DNA of 64,000 nucleotides. Origin: Phycisphaerae bacterium. Its GTDB lineage: Bacteria; Planctomycetota; Phycisphaerae; SM23-33. A program made the translations under genes and the position numbers. Positions 9,453 to 19,470 of the stretch are shown here, piece after piece (position 1 is the stretch's first letter; each line of letters opens with the position of its first letter). Location of the stretch: the NCBI GenBank assembly GCA_030745875.1, contig JASLNT010000078.1, positions 1-64,000 on the forward strand, in the 5' to 3' direction. The notes under the pieces are model-generated. The model was given only the letters and a program-made list of their open reading frames with translations. It made no database searches and was not told the origin of the DNA.

Positions 9453-10727
9453 ATGAACCTGACAAAAGACACTAACGCACAACCCAATGCGCCGGAACTC
9501 CAAAACAACGCCCCTTCCGCTCATGTGTACGGAAAATGGGCGGCGGCGATCGCAATCGTTCTAGTCGCATCCATGATTCCGTGCGTGGCGATTCTGAAGA
9601 ACGGCATGTTGACGCCCGCACATGGAAACACTAACGACACCACCACGTCCGCCGCCGGGATATGGGGGCAGCTGGAATACACGCCGATCGTTATCTCTCC
9701 TCCTGTGGAGTTCATATGCGACCCGTCGGAGGAGTATTACTCCCAAGATGTGGTATGGCGATTCCCGCAGCCCGATACGTTTTCGTTATCCGCCCTTTTC
9801 AAAGCGATAAACGTCTCGGACCCGCTGCGCGACAAATTGCTTTCCATGGCCGCACCTGACAAGGCGACAGGCGGAATGAGCATCTATCCTTCCAAACAAT
9901 TTGTATTGAATATGTGTCCGGAAGATCGTTCGGCGCTCTATATCGCGTTGCGTGACGCTGGAACAAAGGTCAATCAACAGGCATGGTTTCTGTTCCCCGG
10001 AAGTTCTCCCGACCAGTGGTTCTCAGAAGCAGGAATCTCGCAGGAAACCAGAAAACTCATCGATCCGCTTATCCATCGGCGTGGGAAGTTCATGTACTTT
10101 TCCGACCTCCGAACAATCGGCCGTCTGCCTTCACGCATAGAGCGATTGAATCTGTACAAGGCGCTTCTGCGAGACTTGACGTTTCTCGCCCATCTGAAGA
10201 TATCTCCCAATTCGGATATCGACGCCTTGGTCAAATACTGGGGCCGCGGAGGTCGCGACCATGAGGTGCGACCCATCCTGGAGGCAATGAAGCGGAAAGG
10301 CGGCGAACAGCAAATCAACATCACGCATCTCCTCCCGCCGTTGGCCCGGCGCGCACTGTACACGTACCCGGGACGTTCAGACACGGACATGGCAAAACGC
10401 CGTCGCGACTGTCACTGGACAGCGCTGAACTTCTTCAACGAAACGCCGAGCGACGTGTTCTGTAAGAATGGCTCGCTCCCTCGCGAACTAAAGGCCAACT
10501 ACTACCGCATCGGCGGTAATCTACGCTTGGGTGATCTGATCATGGTCGTCGAACCGCAAGGCCGGGTCATTCATTCAGCAGTCTACATCGCCGACGATAT
10601 CTTGTTCCACAGATGCGGTTCGAACTCATCGGCGCCATGGTCGCTTGTGCGACGAAAGCACCTTAAGTCCTACTATCCCTCACATAAGAAGCTGACAATA
10701 CGCTACTACAGGCACAATAGCATGTAA
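9453..10727 (+). CDS. Membrane-anchored protein with NlpC/P60-like C-terminal domain
   Basis: An unrecognised protein of 424 residues. One transmembrane segment lies at about residues 30-50 (AAAIAIVLVASMIPCVAIL), leaving the rest outside the cytoplasm. The C-terminal ~110 residues look like a papain-like NlpC/P60 or amidase fold: C320 in a DCHWTALNFF helix, then GDLIMV, H374 in VIHSAVYIADD and a second histidine at 386 (ILFHRCG). This order (Cys helix, then His strand) matches that fold, so a cell-wall peptidase or amidase role is possible. The middle ~260 residues match nothing I know. No clear Shine-Dalgarno precedes the ATG, although a very strong promoter lies 190 bases upstream. Confidence 0.6.
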   Translation: MNLTKDTNAQPNAPELQNNAPSAHVYGKWAAAIAIVLVASMIPCVAILKNGMLTPAHGNTNDTTTSAAGIWGQLEYTPIVISPPVEFICDPSEEYYSQDVVWRFPQPDTFSLSALFKAINVSDPLRDKLLSMAAPDKATGGMSIYPSKQFVLNMCPEDRSALYIALRDAGTKVNQQAWFLFPGSSPDQWFSEAGISQETRKLIDPLIHRRGKFMYFSDLRTIGRLPSRIERLNLYKALLRDLTFLAHLKISPNSDIDALVKYWGRGGRDHEVRPILEAMKRKGGEQQINITHLLPPLARRALYTYPGRSDTDMAKRRRDCHWTALNFFNETPSDVFCKNGSLPRELKANYYRIGGNLRLGDLIMVVEPQGRVIHSAVYIADDILFHRCGSNSSAPWSLVRRKHLKSYYPSHKKLTIRYYRHNSM

Positions 10728-10759
10728 GGACCGGACGCACGGCGCCGCCCCAGCGCAAT

Positions 10760-10813
10760 AAACGAGCCCGCGATCGGTTAAATGAGATCAGAAACCTTCT
10801 CACGGACTCGTTT
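10760..10813. terminator. Inverted repeat between convergent genes, possible terminator
   Basis: An 11-base arm AAACGAGCCCG at 10760-10770 pairs, with one mismatch, with CGGACTCGTTT at 10803-10813. It sits between the ends of the genes at 10727 and 10846. The loop is long and there is only a short T-run, so terminator function is tentative. Confidence 0.35.
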
Positions 10814-10845
10814 CTCTAACGGTGTAGCGGACACCGGGGGTAGAT

Positions 10846-11850
10846 TTACTCTTTGTCAGGCTGGTCACGCCTGCGCTTGGACTGGCTGTAGGCTTTACGG
10901 CGTTTGGACATCTGTTCCTTTAACTGGACTTTCTGCTCGTCGGTCAGGACCGCATCGATTTCTTTCCGCATCTCAGTGATAAGCGCCCGTTTGGCCTCTC
11001 CATCCTGGGCGTTTCTCATCTTCTCGCGTACTGACTGTCGAATAGCGGATATCTTCTTCTTCTGCCCATCGGTGAGATCCACTCCGGCGAACGGATCCCT
11101 CTGTCTCTGGGCCTTCTTGGCCATCTCGCCGGTAATCTGCTGCAGTTTGGCGGCAAGTTCCTCGCCGAGGATGGCTTTGATCTTATCCCACGCTTCTTTG
11201 GAGGCCTGGCCGAGCCCCTTCATGATCTCGCTCTTCTCTTGACGGGTCTTGGCCTCTTTCATCGCGGCGCGAGCCTTATCGGTCTCCACTTTCAAGGCGG
11301 CCTGGATCTTCTTGATTTCGGTCTTCTGTTCGTCGGTCAGGTCGAGTTTCGCCAGCGCCGCGTTGAATATCTCGGGCCTGAACAAATAACTGTTCGGCCC
11401 GGATTTCTGGGGGCTCATGGCCAGTTTGGCCTTGGCGAGTTGCTCTTTGCTGAGAATCTCGCTGAGTTGGACGAAAATATCTTCAAGGCCGTTCTTCCGA
11501 GAGGCCATCAGCTTCCTCATCCGATCGCCCGCAGCTCTCATAGCCGCCGAATCGCCAGCCTCTTTTGCCTTGGTCATCGCGTCACGGATATCCTTGAAAT
11601 CCTCGGCGTTTTCCTTTTTCCAATTGGCGTCGGCTTGCCTTCTCGTGTCGAAGATCTGCCTTACGCGGGCAAGTTCCTCTTCACTTAAATTGAAGCTCTC
11701 AAGAAGTTTGCCCATCTTCCCCTGTCCGGCTACGGCCCCGCGTTGCCTGGGGCTTCTGCGTTTCCGATCGGCTTGGTCCAGTCCCAGGGCTGAGCCCGAT
11801 ACTATTGAGACAACCAGCACACTTGCAGTGAACACGATAAACTTCTTCAT
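10846..11850 (-). CDS. Periplasmic Spy/CpxP-like protein with five LTxxQ-type motifs
   Basis: Start 11850 has GGGAGC upstream and opens a signal peptide (MKKFIVFTASVLVVSIVSGSALG). The mature protein is highly charged and helical. It carries repeated LTxxQ-type motifs: LSEEELARV, LSKEQLAKA, LTDEQKTEI, LTDGQKKKI and LTDEQKVQL. Spy and CpxP, periplasmic chaperones that bind unfolded proteins or the CpxA sensor, usually have two such motifs in ~150 residues; here there are five in ~310, so the domain has probably been duplicated. The tail is very basic (SKRRKAYSQSKRRR). It stands alone between a convergent and a divergent gene. Confidence 0.7.
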   Translation of the reverse strand: MKKFIVFTASVLVVSIVSGSALGLDQADRKRRSPRQRGAVAGQGKMGKLLESFNLSEEELARVRQIFDTRRQADANWKKENAEDFKDIRDAMTKAKEAGDSAAMRAAGDRMRKLMASRKNGLEDIFVQLSEILSKEQLAKAKLAMSPQKSGPNSYLFRPEIFNAALAKLDLTDEQKTEIKKIQAALKVETDKARAAMKEAKTRQEKSEIMKGLGQASKEAWDKIKAILGEELAAKLQQITGEMAKKAQRQRDPFAGVDLTDGQKKKISAIRQSVREKMRNAQDGEAKRALITEMRKEIDAVLTDEQKVQLKEQMSKRRKAYSQSKRRRDQPDKE

Positions 11851-12117
11851 TTCGCCGCTCCCACATGCCCAAAAAAGGCTCGCTTTAACAAAATTGAACT
11901 GCACGGCCGGACGAGCCCGCTGCAAGGTCTCTGTCCGTATTTTGTTGAACGATTCGCACCAGGCGTTATTGCAGAAATTGAAGCCGCCGCCCCGCAGAAA
12001 ACTCGCTCGGACGAACAGAACTGAAAGTAAACTCCAATACACACTTGCTCACAGCAACCCATCGCAGATATGTTGTTGCTATCGAGTTCACCGACGACAT
12101 CATGCAGAGGACGCAGC

Positions 12118-13077
12118 ATGGAAGGCAGATACGAACAATTTGACCCAACCAAACTGAACATCCTCCCCCTGGACCAACGCAGGAACCTCGTCACTATCGA
12201 CGATGTCCTCCAGGTGGGTCAGACTCACATGGACCTGGATAACGACGATCTCACCATCGTCGCCGACGCCGTATCCGCCGCAAACAAGCGCGGGGCCTCG
12301 GTAGTGCTGATGATCGGAGCCCACACGATCAAGCAAGGCCTAAGCCGCTACCTGATAGACTTCGTCCGACGCGGATGGATATCCGTTATCGCATGCAACG
12401 GGGCGTGCGCCATACACGATTACGAACTCGCACGGATCGGCGCGACCTCGGAATCCGTAGCCGACAACATCCGGGCCGGGCAGTTCGGCATGTGGAAAGA
12501 AACCGCTGAGCTGAACGATATCGTGTCGGCCGGGAATGCCGACGGCCTCGGGTTCGGTGAGTCTGTGGGACGCGCAATCTCGCAAAGCCAATTCCCCCAC
12601 AAGGACGTTTCGGTATTCGCAGCCGCCTGGGAGGCCCGCGTACCGGCGACGGTTCACATCGGAATCGGACACGACATTATCCACCAGCACCCAAACTTCG
12701 ACGCCGCAGCCGCAGGCCAGGCAAGCTACAGAGATTTCCTGATCTACGCCCGAATCATCGAGAACCTCTCCGGTGGAGTTGTGCTCTGCTTCGGTACGGC
12801 CGTCATGGGACCCGAAGTCTACCTCAAGGCGCTGTCGATGGCCCGAAATGTCGCAGCGGCTGAGGGAGGAGAAATCCGGGACTTCACTTCAGCGGTCTTC
12901 GACCTGGTGAAGCTGGAAGGCGATCTGCACGCCGAAGCACCGAAGGATACTCCGGAATACTACTACCGCCCGTTCAAAACCATTTTGGTCAGAACCGTCC
13001 GCGACGGTGGTCGGAGCTTCTACATACGCGGAGACCACCTGGAGACAATACCGGCCTTGCACAAGGCGCTGATCTAA
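12118..13077 (+). CDS. Deoxyhypusine-synthase-like protein
   Basis: The 319-residue product resembles the deoxyhypusine-synthase family, seen in phrases such as MIGAHTIKQGLSRYLIDFVRRG, ACNGACAIHDYELARIGATSE and QFGMWKETAELNDIV, and in the GDHLETIPALH ending. In archaea and eukaryotes these NAD-dependent enzymes move an aminobutyl group from spermidine onto eIF5A; bacteria lack eIF5A, and bacterial members are thought to act on polyamines (homospermidine-type reactions) or have unknown roles. The start at 12118 is supported by AGAGGA upstream; an earlier in-frame start at 12070 lacks this. The gene stands alone, so context gives no substrate. Confidence 0.7.
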   Translation: MEGRYEQFDPTKLNILPLDQRRNLVTIDDVLQVGQTHMDLDNDDLTIVADAVSAANKRGASVVLMIGAHTIKQGLSRYLIDFVRRGWISVIACNGACAIHDYELARIGATSESVADNIRAGQFGMWKETAELNDIVSAGNADGLGFGESVGRAISQSQFPHKDVSVFAAAWEARVPATVHIGIGHDIIHQHPNFDAAAAGQASYRDFLIYARIIENLSGGVVLCFGTAVMGPEVYLKALSMARNVAAAEGGEIRDFTSAVFDLVKLEGDLHAEAPKDTPEYYYRPFKTILVRTVRDGGRSFYIRGDHLETIPALHKALI

Positions 13078-13560
13078 GCGCCCCGCGAGGCTCAAGGTTC
13101 ACATTTGGTTCACAGTTTTCAACTATGTGAACTTCACGTCCGCTAAGCACTCCGACGTCCATATAAACCATAACTTCCTACGCTGCAGCGCTTTACATCC
13201 GCCTCTGCCGCCTGCCCACATTCAATTCCGCTTCGATAGGGTGTCACAGGCCCCGCATGTGTAACATACTAGCCGCCTGAGATATCCCCACGCAGCAAGC
13301 ACGCAACCTAAAATCCACCCCAAGCCCCCTGCATTCCATACCGAACGCATTGTCACTGAAGGAATAGGGCCAATTAAAGTTCAGAATACGCTTGACAGTC
13401 CTATAGGCATGTGGATAACTTGATCATCTAAGATAAGTGCTAATGGGTTGGCGGGCCGATTGTGGAAGCGTTTCCCATCCCGCTGTGAAGGTCTGGGGTA
13501 ATATCCGGACGTTATTGCTGAACGCAAATCCGACGCGCTAGTTTATGAAGGAGCCAGCAA
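13078..13560. other. Intergenic region with inverted repeat and cold-shock promoter/leader
   Basis: A 7-base inverted repeat GTTCACA / TGTGAAC at 13108-13132 follows the upstream gene by 30 bases and may be a weak terminator or an operator. The stretch 13140-13390 shows nothing I can support. The promoter at 13392 and a ~130-base leader precede the cold-shock gene. Confidence 0.45.
13392..13421 (+). promoter_or_regulatory. Promoter of the cold-shock gene
   Basis: TTGACA at 13392-13397 and TAACTT at 13416-13421 with an 18-base spacer. The transcript would carry a ~130-base leader, similar in size to the long 5' leaders of cspA-type mRNAs. Confidence 0.5.
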
Positions 13561-13761
13561 ATGGCTAACGGTAGAGTTAAGTGGTTTAAGGACGAAAAGG
13601 GTTTTGGTTTCATCGAGATGGAAGACGGCACGGACGCATTCGTGCACCATAGCGACATCACGGGCGAAGGCTTCAAGTCGCTGTCTGAAGGCGATGCGGT
13701 AACCTGCGAAGTCGTCCAGGGCGAAAAAGGCCCCCGTGCGACCAACGTAACCAAGGTCTAA
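13561..13761 (+). CDS. Cold-shock protein, CspA family
   Basis: A 66-residue single cold-shock domain. RNP1 (KGFGFIEM) and RNP2 (DAFVHHSDI) are intact, giving a five-stranded barrel that binds single-stranded RNA or DNA and melts RNA structure in the cytoplasm. AAGGAG lies eight bases before the ATG. The gene has its own promoter, a leader of about 130 bases and a strong terminator, so it is a single-gene unit. Members of this family also include non-cold-inducible RNA chaperones, which the sequence cannot separate. Confidence 0.95.
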   Translation: MANGRVKWFKDEKGFGFIEMEDGTDAFVHHSDITGEGFKSLSEGDAVTCEVVQGEKGPRATNVTKV

Positions 13762-13787
13762 GACCGTCGATTTGGATTACGTCACCG

Positions 13788-13815
13788 GCGCCGTCCTAAC
13801 GGGCGGCGCTTCTTT
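13788..13815 (+). terminator. Rho-independent terminator of the cold-shock gene
   Basis: A nine-base stem GCGCCGTCC / GGGCGGCGC with one G-T pair, loop TAAC, followed by TTCTTT, starts 27 bases after the stop codon. Confidence 0.8.
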
Positions 13816-13906
13816 ATGCGCTCGTTGAGGAAGCTCGCCCGTGCGTATGAGAAGCGACCGGATCCGAACACCGCCCCTCTCCCCTTCGTAACTCTAATTA
13901 GTTCAA

Positions 13907-16900
13907 TCACCGCCATCGTCTGTCGGGCGTGATTTCCGGGGCCAGGTTGTAGGTAGCGCTCATGACCAGACGCCTGGACGCCTTGGAGCCCACGAACCAG
14001 CGAGACACGCATCGTCCCCGGTCTATACCGTACAGGACAATGTAATACGTATCGGGGCTGTCGCAGATCAATCCCCCGAGACATCGACTCCGCCCGCTGG
14101 ATGAGGACCGGGCGACTTTACCGTCGCCGATGAGCGTAGCGAACTGTTTCTCGGTCTTCTCGACAAACGCAACGTAACGCGGATCTCGCTGAACATCCGC
14201 CTTCGGGCCAAACGCGACACCCACCATGCTGCCTGGCTTCGATTTGGATTTGAACACCTTGATCAGAGAGCATATCTTGCGCAGCGAGCCGTCAGCCGCA
14301 TTCGACGTATCATTCCGCGCCAACACCTGCCCGCTCGGTCTGCGACGCGAGCCCAGCCGAATCGTCGCCCCGCCGATAAGCTTTCTGAACGCCCCGTCGC
14401 CCCGGCTGTCGCCGTCATACCAATACGCCGCACAACGACCTTTCTGGATCACCATGGCGACCGAAACGATCGGACCTGGCTCATTGTAACCGGCCGGCTC
14501 GTTGGTGTAGATGGCGCAGGGCACGCCTCCCCTCGGGCTGGATGTCAGCGAGAGTATCTTACGGTTCTTGCTGAACGCCTGGATCACGCCCTTCATCTTC
14601 GCCTGAAAGTCCCCAAACGCCCGATCCTTCGTCGACTCGGCGTCGGGGCCTACAGTCAACCCGCAATACCCCTGCACCTTGCCAAATCGAAAGACCTCCT
14701 TAACCGCCGAACAATGCGGTTTCAGGCGATGTCCCGCAGGCAAGACAGCGTCTGCGCTTGCGGCCCACTTCCCCTGGACTGTGCCCATCTCGACCACATT
14801 TCCCGTCAGCCACTTGAGCGGTTTCAGGCCCGCGACCGGCGTGACCTTACCGATGGCGTCGGTGAGCATCGACTCATCAGTCTTCATTCCATCATACCAG
14901 TACGCAACACATCGACGGGATTCTATGCCCACGTAGACGCTCCGGCGCATCGGGCCGGCGTCTATCGCAAATCGGTCATACTCAACACCGTTGGGACCCT
15001 TGTAGATTGTCGATGCGTACTTCGGGACCTCCAGCCCGTATGTGCTGGAGGTTTTTGGCAGGGAGCGGAGATAGTGACCCTCGATTCGCAAGAGGAATCT
15101 CTTGTACTCCACGCCCGACCTGCCGGAGACCGTCAGCCCGAACGTGACCCCGCAGTAAGCCGGTCTGTCGCCGAAAGGCGCCAGTTTCATGTCGTCGCAT
15201 ACGGCCTTCAACGCGTGCCCTCCGGGAGCACGCAAACCCGCAAGCCTTCCGGGCCATATCGCGTTGGACTTCACTGCGGCGGTCGGGGCCTTCGAACCGA
15301 CCACCAGGGTCCGTTTCTCCACAACGCCTTTGACACGGCGCATCGTACTCACGTAGGCGCTCAAGTACTCGCTGTAGTCAAGCCCCATACCGATGCGGGC
15401 CGCAAGGTAAAGGCTCCTTCCCTGTCCCACACGCTGATACGGCGCCGGGTCGTAAAACAGAATATTCTTCGACGCCGAACTAACGCTTTGCCCCGCGTAG
15501 TAAACGTATCCTCTGGCTTTGTCGCGCGGGCTGCGGAGTTCGGACTCCTTGACGAGCCCCGCGGATACGAGCGTCGTCAGCGATGGAGGATACTTACCCC
15601 CGTGGGCCTGTGCGTACTTCTCCAACGCCGCACGCAAATTCCACGCTCTCTTGCGACCCGCCAGATACACCGGGTCGGAGGGCTTGACCTCAAATCGCAT
15701 GTCGGCCAGGCCCTCAGAACCGGCCCGCGCATCACGCACGGTATCGTCCAGGCCCCTGATATTGTGTACGGTCCTCATATAGCCGCTCGAACCGATCACC
15801 AGGTATCCGTCCATGCGGGAGGCCGTTGGATGACGCATGCGACTGGGATCGCGACTTGCCTTAGTCGGCTTCAATCGCCACATACCAGCCGTCGCGACAA
15901 CCGCAACTGTCCGGTCTAGAGCCCGGGGTGTCTCCTCATTGACCAGAACGCCCGGGAAGTACAGTATGGGGAATGTCTCTCCCCCTCCGAATTCAATATC
16001 GCGCCGGTCGTAGAGCATGCCCGACTTTCGCAATGCCTCCAGCGAAGCGGGGTATGTTCCTCCATTGAAGTGCGCGTAAGCTCGCAGGTCAGCCGAGAGA
16101 TTGGCCATGCACTTTTCCGCCCGATCATCCTCGGTGTCGTCCTTGCTCAGCACTCGCCGCGTCTGCAGCACACCCGGCGAACCGTACGCCGCTCGCTGCA
16201 GCCCCGCACCGCTGGGCAACGCCTTTCCGACGATCTTGTTGCGTTTGACGCCGCGATCGATATCCGCCTTGCTCATCCTGCTGACAAGCCCGTCGACGCA
16301 GATAGTCGCCACGCGCCCCGAAGCATCCGGAACGGGATCGTAAATCAGGATCGTGCCCTGGGGCTCAGTGCTGGTCAGACCCTTCACGAAAACGTACGAC
16401 TTGCTCGCATCGCGAGGGTTGCGAATCTGGGCGTTCTTTAGTTTCGCCCAGGCCGCCAAAGCCTCAAGTGAGACAGGAAGAGCGTATTCGTGCGTTCGCC
16501 TGTAATCCCGCAGCGCCTTGGCGATCGGCCTGATCGCTTCGATCGCCGGTTTCCTTCCTCGCACCCGAATCATGCTCACAACGGGACCGGGCTCCAGTTC
16601 CAACCGCGAGGTCACAATACTGGAAATGAACTCCATGGATTCGGCGTAGAGCCTGGCCGAGCCCTCGTCCGGTGCGATGGTGGGCCCGCCCACACTCCAC
16701 CGCCCGGAGATGCTCGCCCTTGCAATGATCTCGGCGGACTTCACCAACCGCTTCGGTAGCTCTCGCTTTTCAAATCCACCGAACAAAGCGATCGCCCTGT
16801 CCGGATCCCCGCATAATAGTTCTATCGCTCCGATATGGACGATCTGCCCCAGTCCTCGACCATTCGACCCGTCGAACTGACGGATAAGCGCGACGGCCTG

Positions 16901-19228
16901 CTCGAACTCCCCCAGCGACGCCATCTCGCCTGCTATCGAAAGCAAGCTTTCGGCCTTCATGGAAGAACCAGTCAGTGCGGTAATCGGCCCGCAAGCGGAC
17001 TGAAGCATCTCGACGGCTTCGGTTTTTCGTCCGGACCGGGCGAGAATCTGCGAGAATCTCACCGGCAGGTCGCCGGAGCAAGCCCCCGCATGAGGTTTCA
17101 CAAGTTCATGCAGCCCCTGCGCGCAACCGGCGCGGAGTATCGTCACCAGCGGAGAGGAGCCTCTGATCCAGCCCACGTCAACGGGTCGAATCGCCTCCAG
17201 TGCGCCGGACAGGTCTCCACGCTTGAAGCGGTGTTGGGCTATTAGCTCAATCGACCTGAAGTAATCGGAGCTGTCGGGGTTGAGTCGCTTGAGAATCTCG
17301 GTCGCGCCCCTGGAGTCTTTCGCATCGTACAGAGCCCTTGACAAGCACACGACCGTTTCGTTTTTCAGAGGAATATCCGGCCGCCCCCCAACCATCGCCG
17401 CAGCGCCCTCCACATCGCCTGCGTCGACACGATCGACCACGGCCAGGGCAAGCATATGCCCATACGTCCTGGCCTCGCTCGGTGTCGGTTTGGGCTTCAT
17501 GTACGCCTGAAATCGAGCATAGCTCTCTCTGGCGGCGGCCTTGTCGCCCTTGCGAAATTGCCCCGAGCCCAGCACCGCCCACAAAGAAATCGGACGGATA
17601 GTCCGAGACACGTGAATATACGGCTCGAAGCCGAAGACCTTCTCCACTCTTGCGGCCAGTTCGGCGGTTTCGGCGCTCTGTCCGCGTTCCCGTCGCTCTC
17701 GCAACACGCGGTCGGTTCTGGCGTCCCGGGGGAACGGTCCGGGAGCGAAGCCCGCAGACAGTTGCGCTTTTGCAATGATCTCCAGGAATTCCGTCGGGGT
17801 TCTGAGATACGCGGTTTCCCTGGTCTTACTAACGGCCCGCGCAAACGTAGCCGCAGCGTCCGACCTTGCTCCGGCCCGGGCCTGCTGGCGACCGATGTGC
17901 GCCAGCAACGCCAGGCGGGGACGCACCCTCCTGGGCCAGGCCCCCGACCCGATCGAAATGTCCATGGGGCTGAGCGCTTTGAGAGCGGCTTGATATCCCC
18001 GGATCGCTGTTGCTTTGCGACCTGCGGCCAGATGCATGTCGCAGGCCAGGATGACGTCGCCCAAGGCCTCTGCGGTTTTCATCGCTCCTTCGGCGTCTCC
18101 GGACCTGGACTGGGCGAGGGCTATTTCCCTGCTCAGGCCCACGCGCCACTCGTGTTTTTCAAACGCCTTGACAATTCGGGAGGCCGCCTCGTAATCTCCG
18201 CACCGTATCAGCCCGGCGACACCGACGCCCAGGGCGAAATCCTGAACGCGCTCATCAGATTTGTATTGCTCGACCAGGCGGACGTAGGCTTTGACGGCGG
18301 CGGACTTCTGTCCGCAAGCTTCCAGAATGAAGCCCGCCTCCGCCAGTTTCAGAGCTTTGTCTGTCATACCCACCGCTGAGGTCGAAACGTCCCTGGACCG
18401 GTCCGTCCCTCCGGGCAGTAGTCCAACCATATTTGCGCCCTCGCGCGAGGATGGGTTTGCGTCTGTAAAGGAGATAAACGCATCGACGGCTCGGACGGCG
18501 CCCGCGCCGTGTCCGCACTCCGAACAGGTTTCTGCGATCTTCATGAGATACTGGTCGCGAGTGGGTTCGATTCCGGGCGGTATCTTCAGGGCTGCTTCAA
18601 TCGCCTCATCCAGGGTCACCGCAGCAGCGGTCGCATCGCCCGAGTAATACTGCGCTGCAGCTGTTATCGTGAGCACGGGGATGAGTCGTCGCGGCGCGGT
18701 GTCGTCCCCCATCGCCGCCAGAGCGTTGCCCTTTTCACCAAAACGCGCATGGACCAGAGGCTTGTGGGCCAGTATCAGTCGCTTCGTATCTTCGCTGTCG
18801 GACAAAGCGGCTAGTGCGTCGAGAGCCTTGATCGCTCTTAACGTTTGCGGTCCGGGCTTTGTGCGCTTGACCGCAGCTACGCCTGGAACCGCGCCTGTAT
18901 CGAATCCGTCGCCGGGGAGCATCATGGAAATCGCGAGGATTGCAGCAACTATCGCGACTGCTCCGGCCGACAGGCCAATCCAAAGCCCCGTGCGGGATTT
19001 CGGCGATCCGGAGTCCCCGAGAGCAACCGGTTCGACCTCCGGTATGGAAGCAACCGAAGGAGTCTCGATCGCCTGGGGAGATTGTGGTTTGGATTCGCCG
19101 GACGGCGAGGGTGCGACCGAAGGTACGGTAATCGCCCCACGACACTTGGGACATCGCCCATTCTTCCCGCCGTGACCGTCGTCAACCTGAACATTCGCTC
19201 CACACGAGGGGCATGCGAATCGTATCAT
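13907..19228 (-). CDS. Very large zinc-ribbon, single-membrane-pass, TPR and repeat protein
   Basis: A 1773-residue protein of unknown function, one of the largest in the window. Residues 1-35 form a zinc ribbon (C6, C9, C26, C29), residues 81-104 a transmembrane helix, so the small ribbon is cytoplasmic and the bulk external. Residues ~110-870 are alpha-helical TPR-like repeats rich in Ala, Gly and Arg. Three stretches near residues 913, 1056 and 1209 resemble the C-terminal part of type II secretion pseudopilins (YPxSLxxL, then RDAxxxYVFV). The last ~420 residues hold three copies of a ~155-residue module, each starting near YCGVTFG and ending in RCxAYWYDG-like sequence. GGGAGAA precedes the ATG. 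A scaffold or envelope role is a guess. Confidence 0.75.
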   Translation of the reverse strand: MIRFACPSCGANVQVDDGHGGKNGRCPKCRGAITVPSVAPSPSGESKPQSPQAIETPSVASIPEVEPVALGDSGSPKSRTGLWIGLSAGAVAIVAAILAISMMLPGDGFDTGAVPGVAAVKRTKPGPQTLRAIKALDALAALSDSEDTKRLILAHKPLVHARFGEKGNALAAMGDDTAPRRLIPVLTITAAAQYYSGDATAAAVTLDEAIEAALKIPPGIEPTRDQYLMKIAETCSECGHGAGAVRAVDAFISFTDANPSSREGANMVGLLPGGTDRSRDVSTSAVGMTDKALKLAEAGFILEACGQKSAAVKAYVRLVEQYKSDERVQDFALGVGVAGLIRCGDYEAASRIVKAFEKHEWRVGLSREIALAQSRSGDAEGAMKTAEALGDVILACDMHLAAGRKATAIRGYQAALKALSPMDISIGSGAWPRRVRPRLALLAHIGRQQARAGARSDAAATFARAVSKTRETAYLRTPTEFLEIIAKAQLSAGFAPGPFPRDARTDRVLRERRERGQSAETAELAARVEKVFGFEPYIHVSRTIRPISLWAVLGSGQFRKGDKAAARESYARFQAYMKPKPTPSEARTYGHMLALAVVDRVDAGDVEGAAAMVGGRPDIPLKNETVVCLSRALYDAKDSRGATEILKRLNPDSSDYFRSIELIAQHRFKRGDLSGALEAIRPVDVGWIRGSSPLVTILRAGCAQGLHELVKPHAGACSGDLPVRFSQILARSGRKTEAVEMLQSACGPITALTGSSMKAESLLSIAGEMASLGEFEQAVALIRQFDGSNGRGLGQIVHIGAIELLCGDPDRAIALFGGFEKRELPKRLVKSAEIIARASISGRWSVGGPTIAPDEGSARLYAESMEFISSIVTSRLELEPGPVVSMIRVRGRKPAIEAIRPIAKALRDYRRTHEYALPVSLEALAAWAKLKNAQIRNPRDASKSYVFVKGLTSTEPQGTILIYDPVPDASGRVATICVDGLVSRMSKADIDRGVKRNKIVGKALPSGAGLQRAAYGSPGVLQTRRVLSKDDTEDDRAEKCMANLSADLRAYAHFNGGTYPASLEALRKSGMLYDRRDIEFGGGETFPILYFPGVLVNEETPRALDRTVAVVATAGMWRLKPTKASRDPSRMRHPTASRMDGYLVIGSSGYMRTVHNIRGLDDTVRDARAGSEGLADMRFEVKPSDPVYLAGRKRAWNLRAALEKYAQAHGGKYPPSLTTLVSAGLVKESELRSPRDKARGYVYYAGQSVSSASKNILFYDPAPYQRVGQGRSLYLAARIGMGLDYSEYLSAYVSTMRRVKGVVEKRTLVVGSKAPTAAVKSNAIWPGRLAGLRAPGGHALKAVCDDMKLAPFGDRPAYCGVTFGLTVSGRSGVEYKRFLLRIEGHYLRSLPKTSSTYGLEVPKYASTIYKGPNGVEYDRFAIDAGPMRRSVYVGIESRRCVAYWYDGMKTDESMLTDAIGKVTPVAGLKPLKWLTGNVVEMGTVQGKWAASADAVLPAGHRLKPHCSAVKEVFRFGKVQGYCGLTVGPDAESTKDRAFGDFQAKMKGVIQAFSKNRKILSLTSSPRGGVPCAIYTNEPAGYNEPGPIVSVAMVIQKGRCAAYWYDGDSRGDGAFRKLIGGATIRLGSRRRPSGQVLARNDTSNAADGSLRKICSLIKVFKSKSKPGSMVGVAFGPKADVQRDPRYVAFVEKTEKQFATLIGDGKVARSSSSGRSRCLGGLICDSPDTYYIVLYGIDRGRCVSRWFVGSKASRRLVMSATYNLAPEITPDRRWR

Positions 19229-19470
19229 CGTGTTCTCCCGATCAGCGTTAAATCACTCCAACTCGGATACTGCTCTCCGAACCGCCCAGAGCTAAACCCA
19301 CACAAGCATCCCAACGCCGCCCAGCCGGAGACACCCCCGAACAGGCCGACCCGATAACCAGATATTAAAAAGTAGAAAGCGGATCGCATGAAAGATCAAG
19401 TCTAATCGCTGCTTTGATTCAAAATACGACACTGCTCGCTGGCCGGATAAACCCGCATTCTAATGCAAGA

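Noticed and set aside
14714-15919. 401-residue plus-strand open frame
   Set aside because: Antisense shadow of the 1773-residue gene; composition follows that gene's codons.
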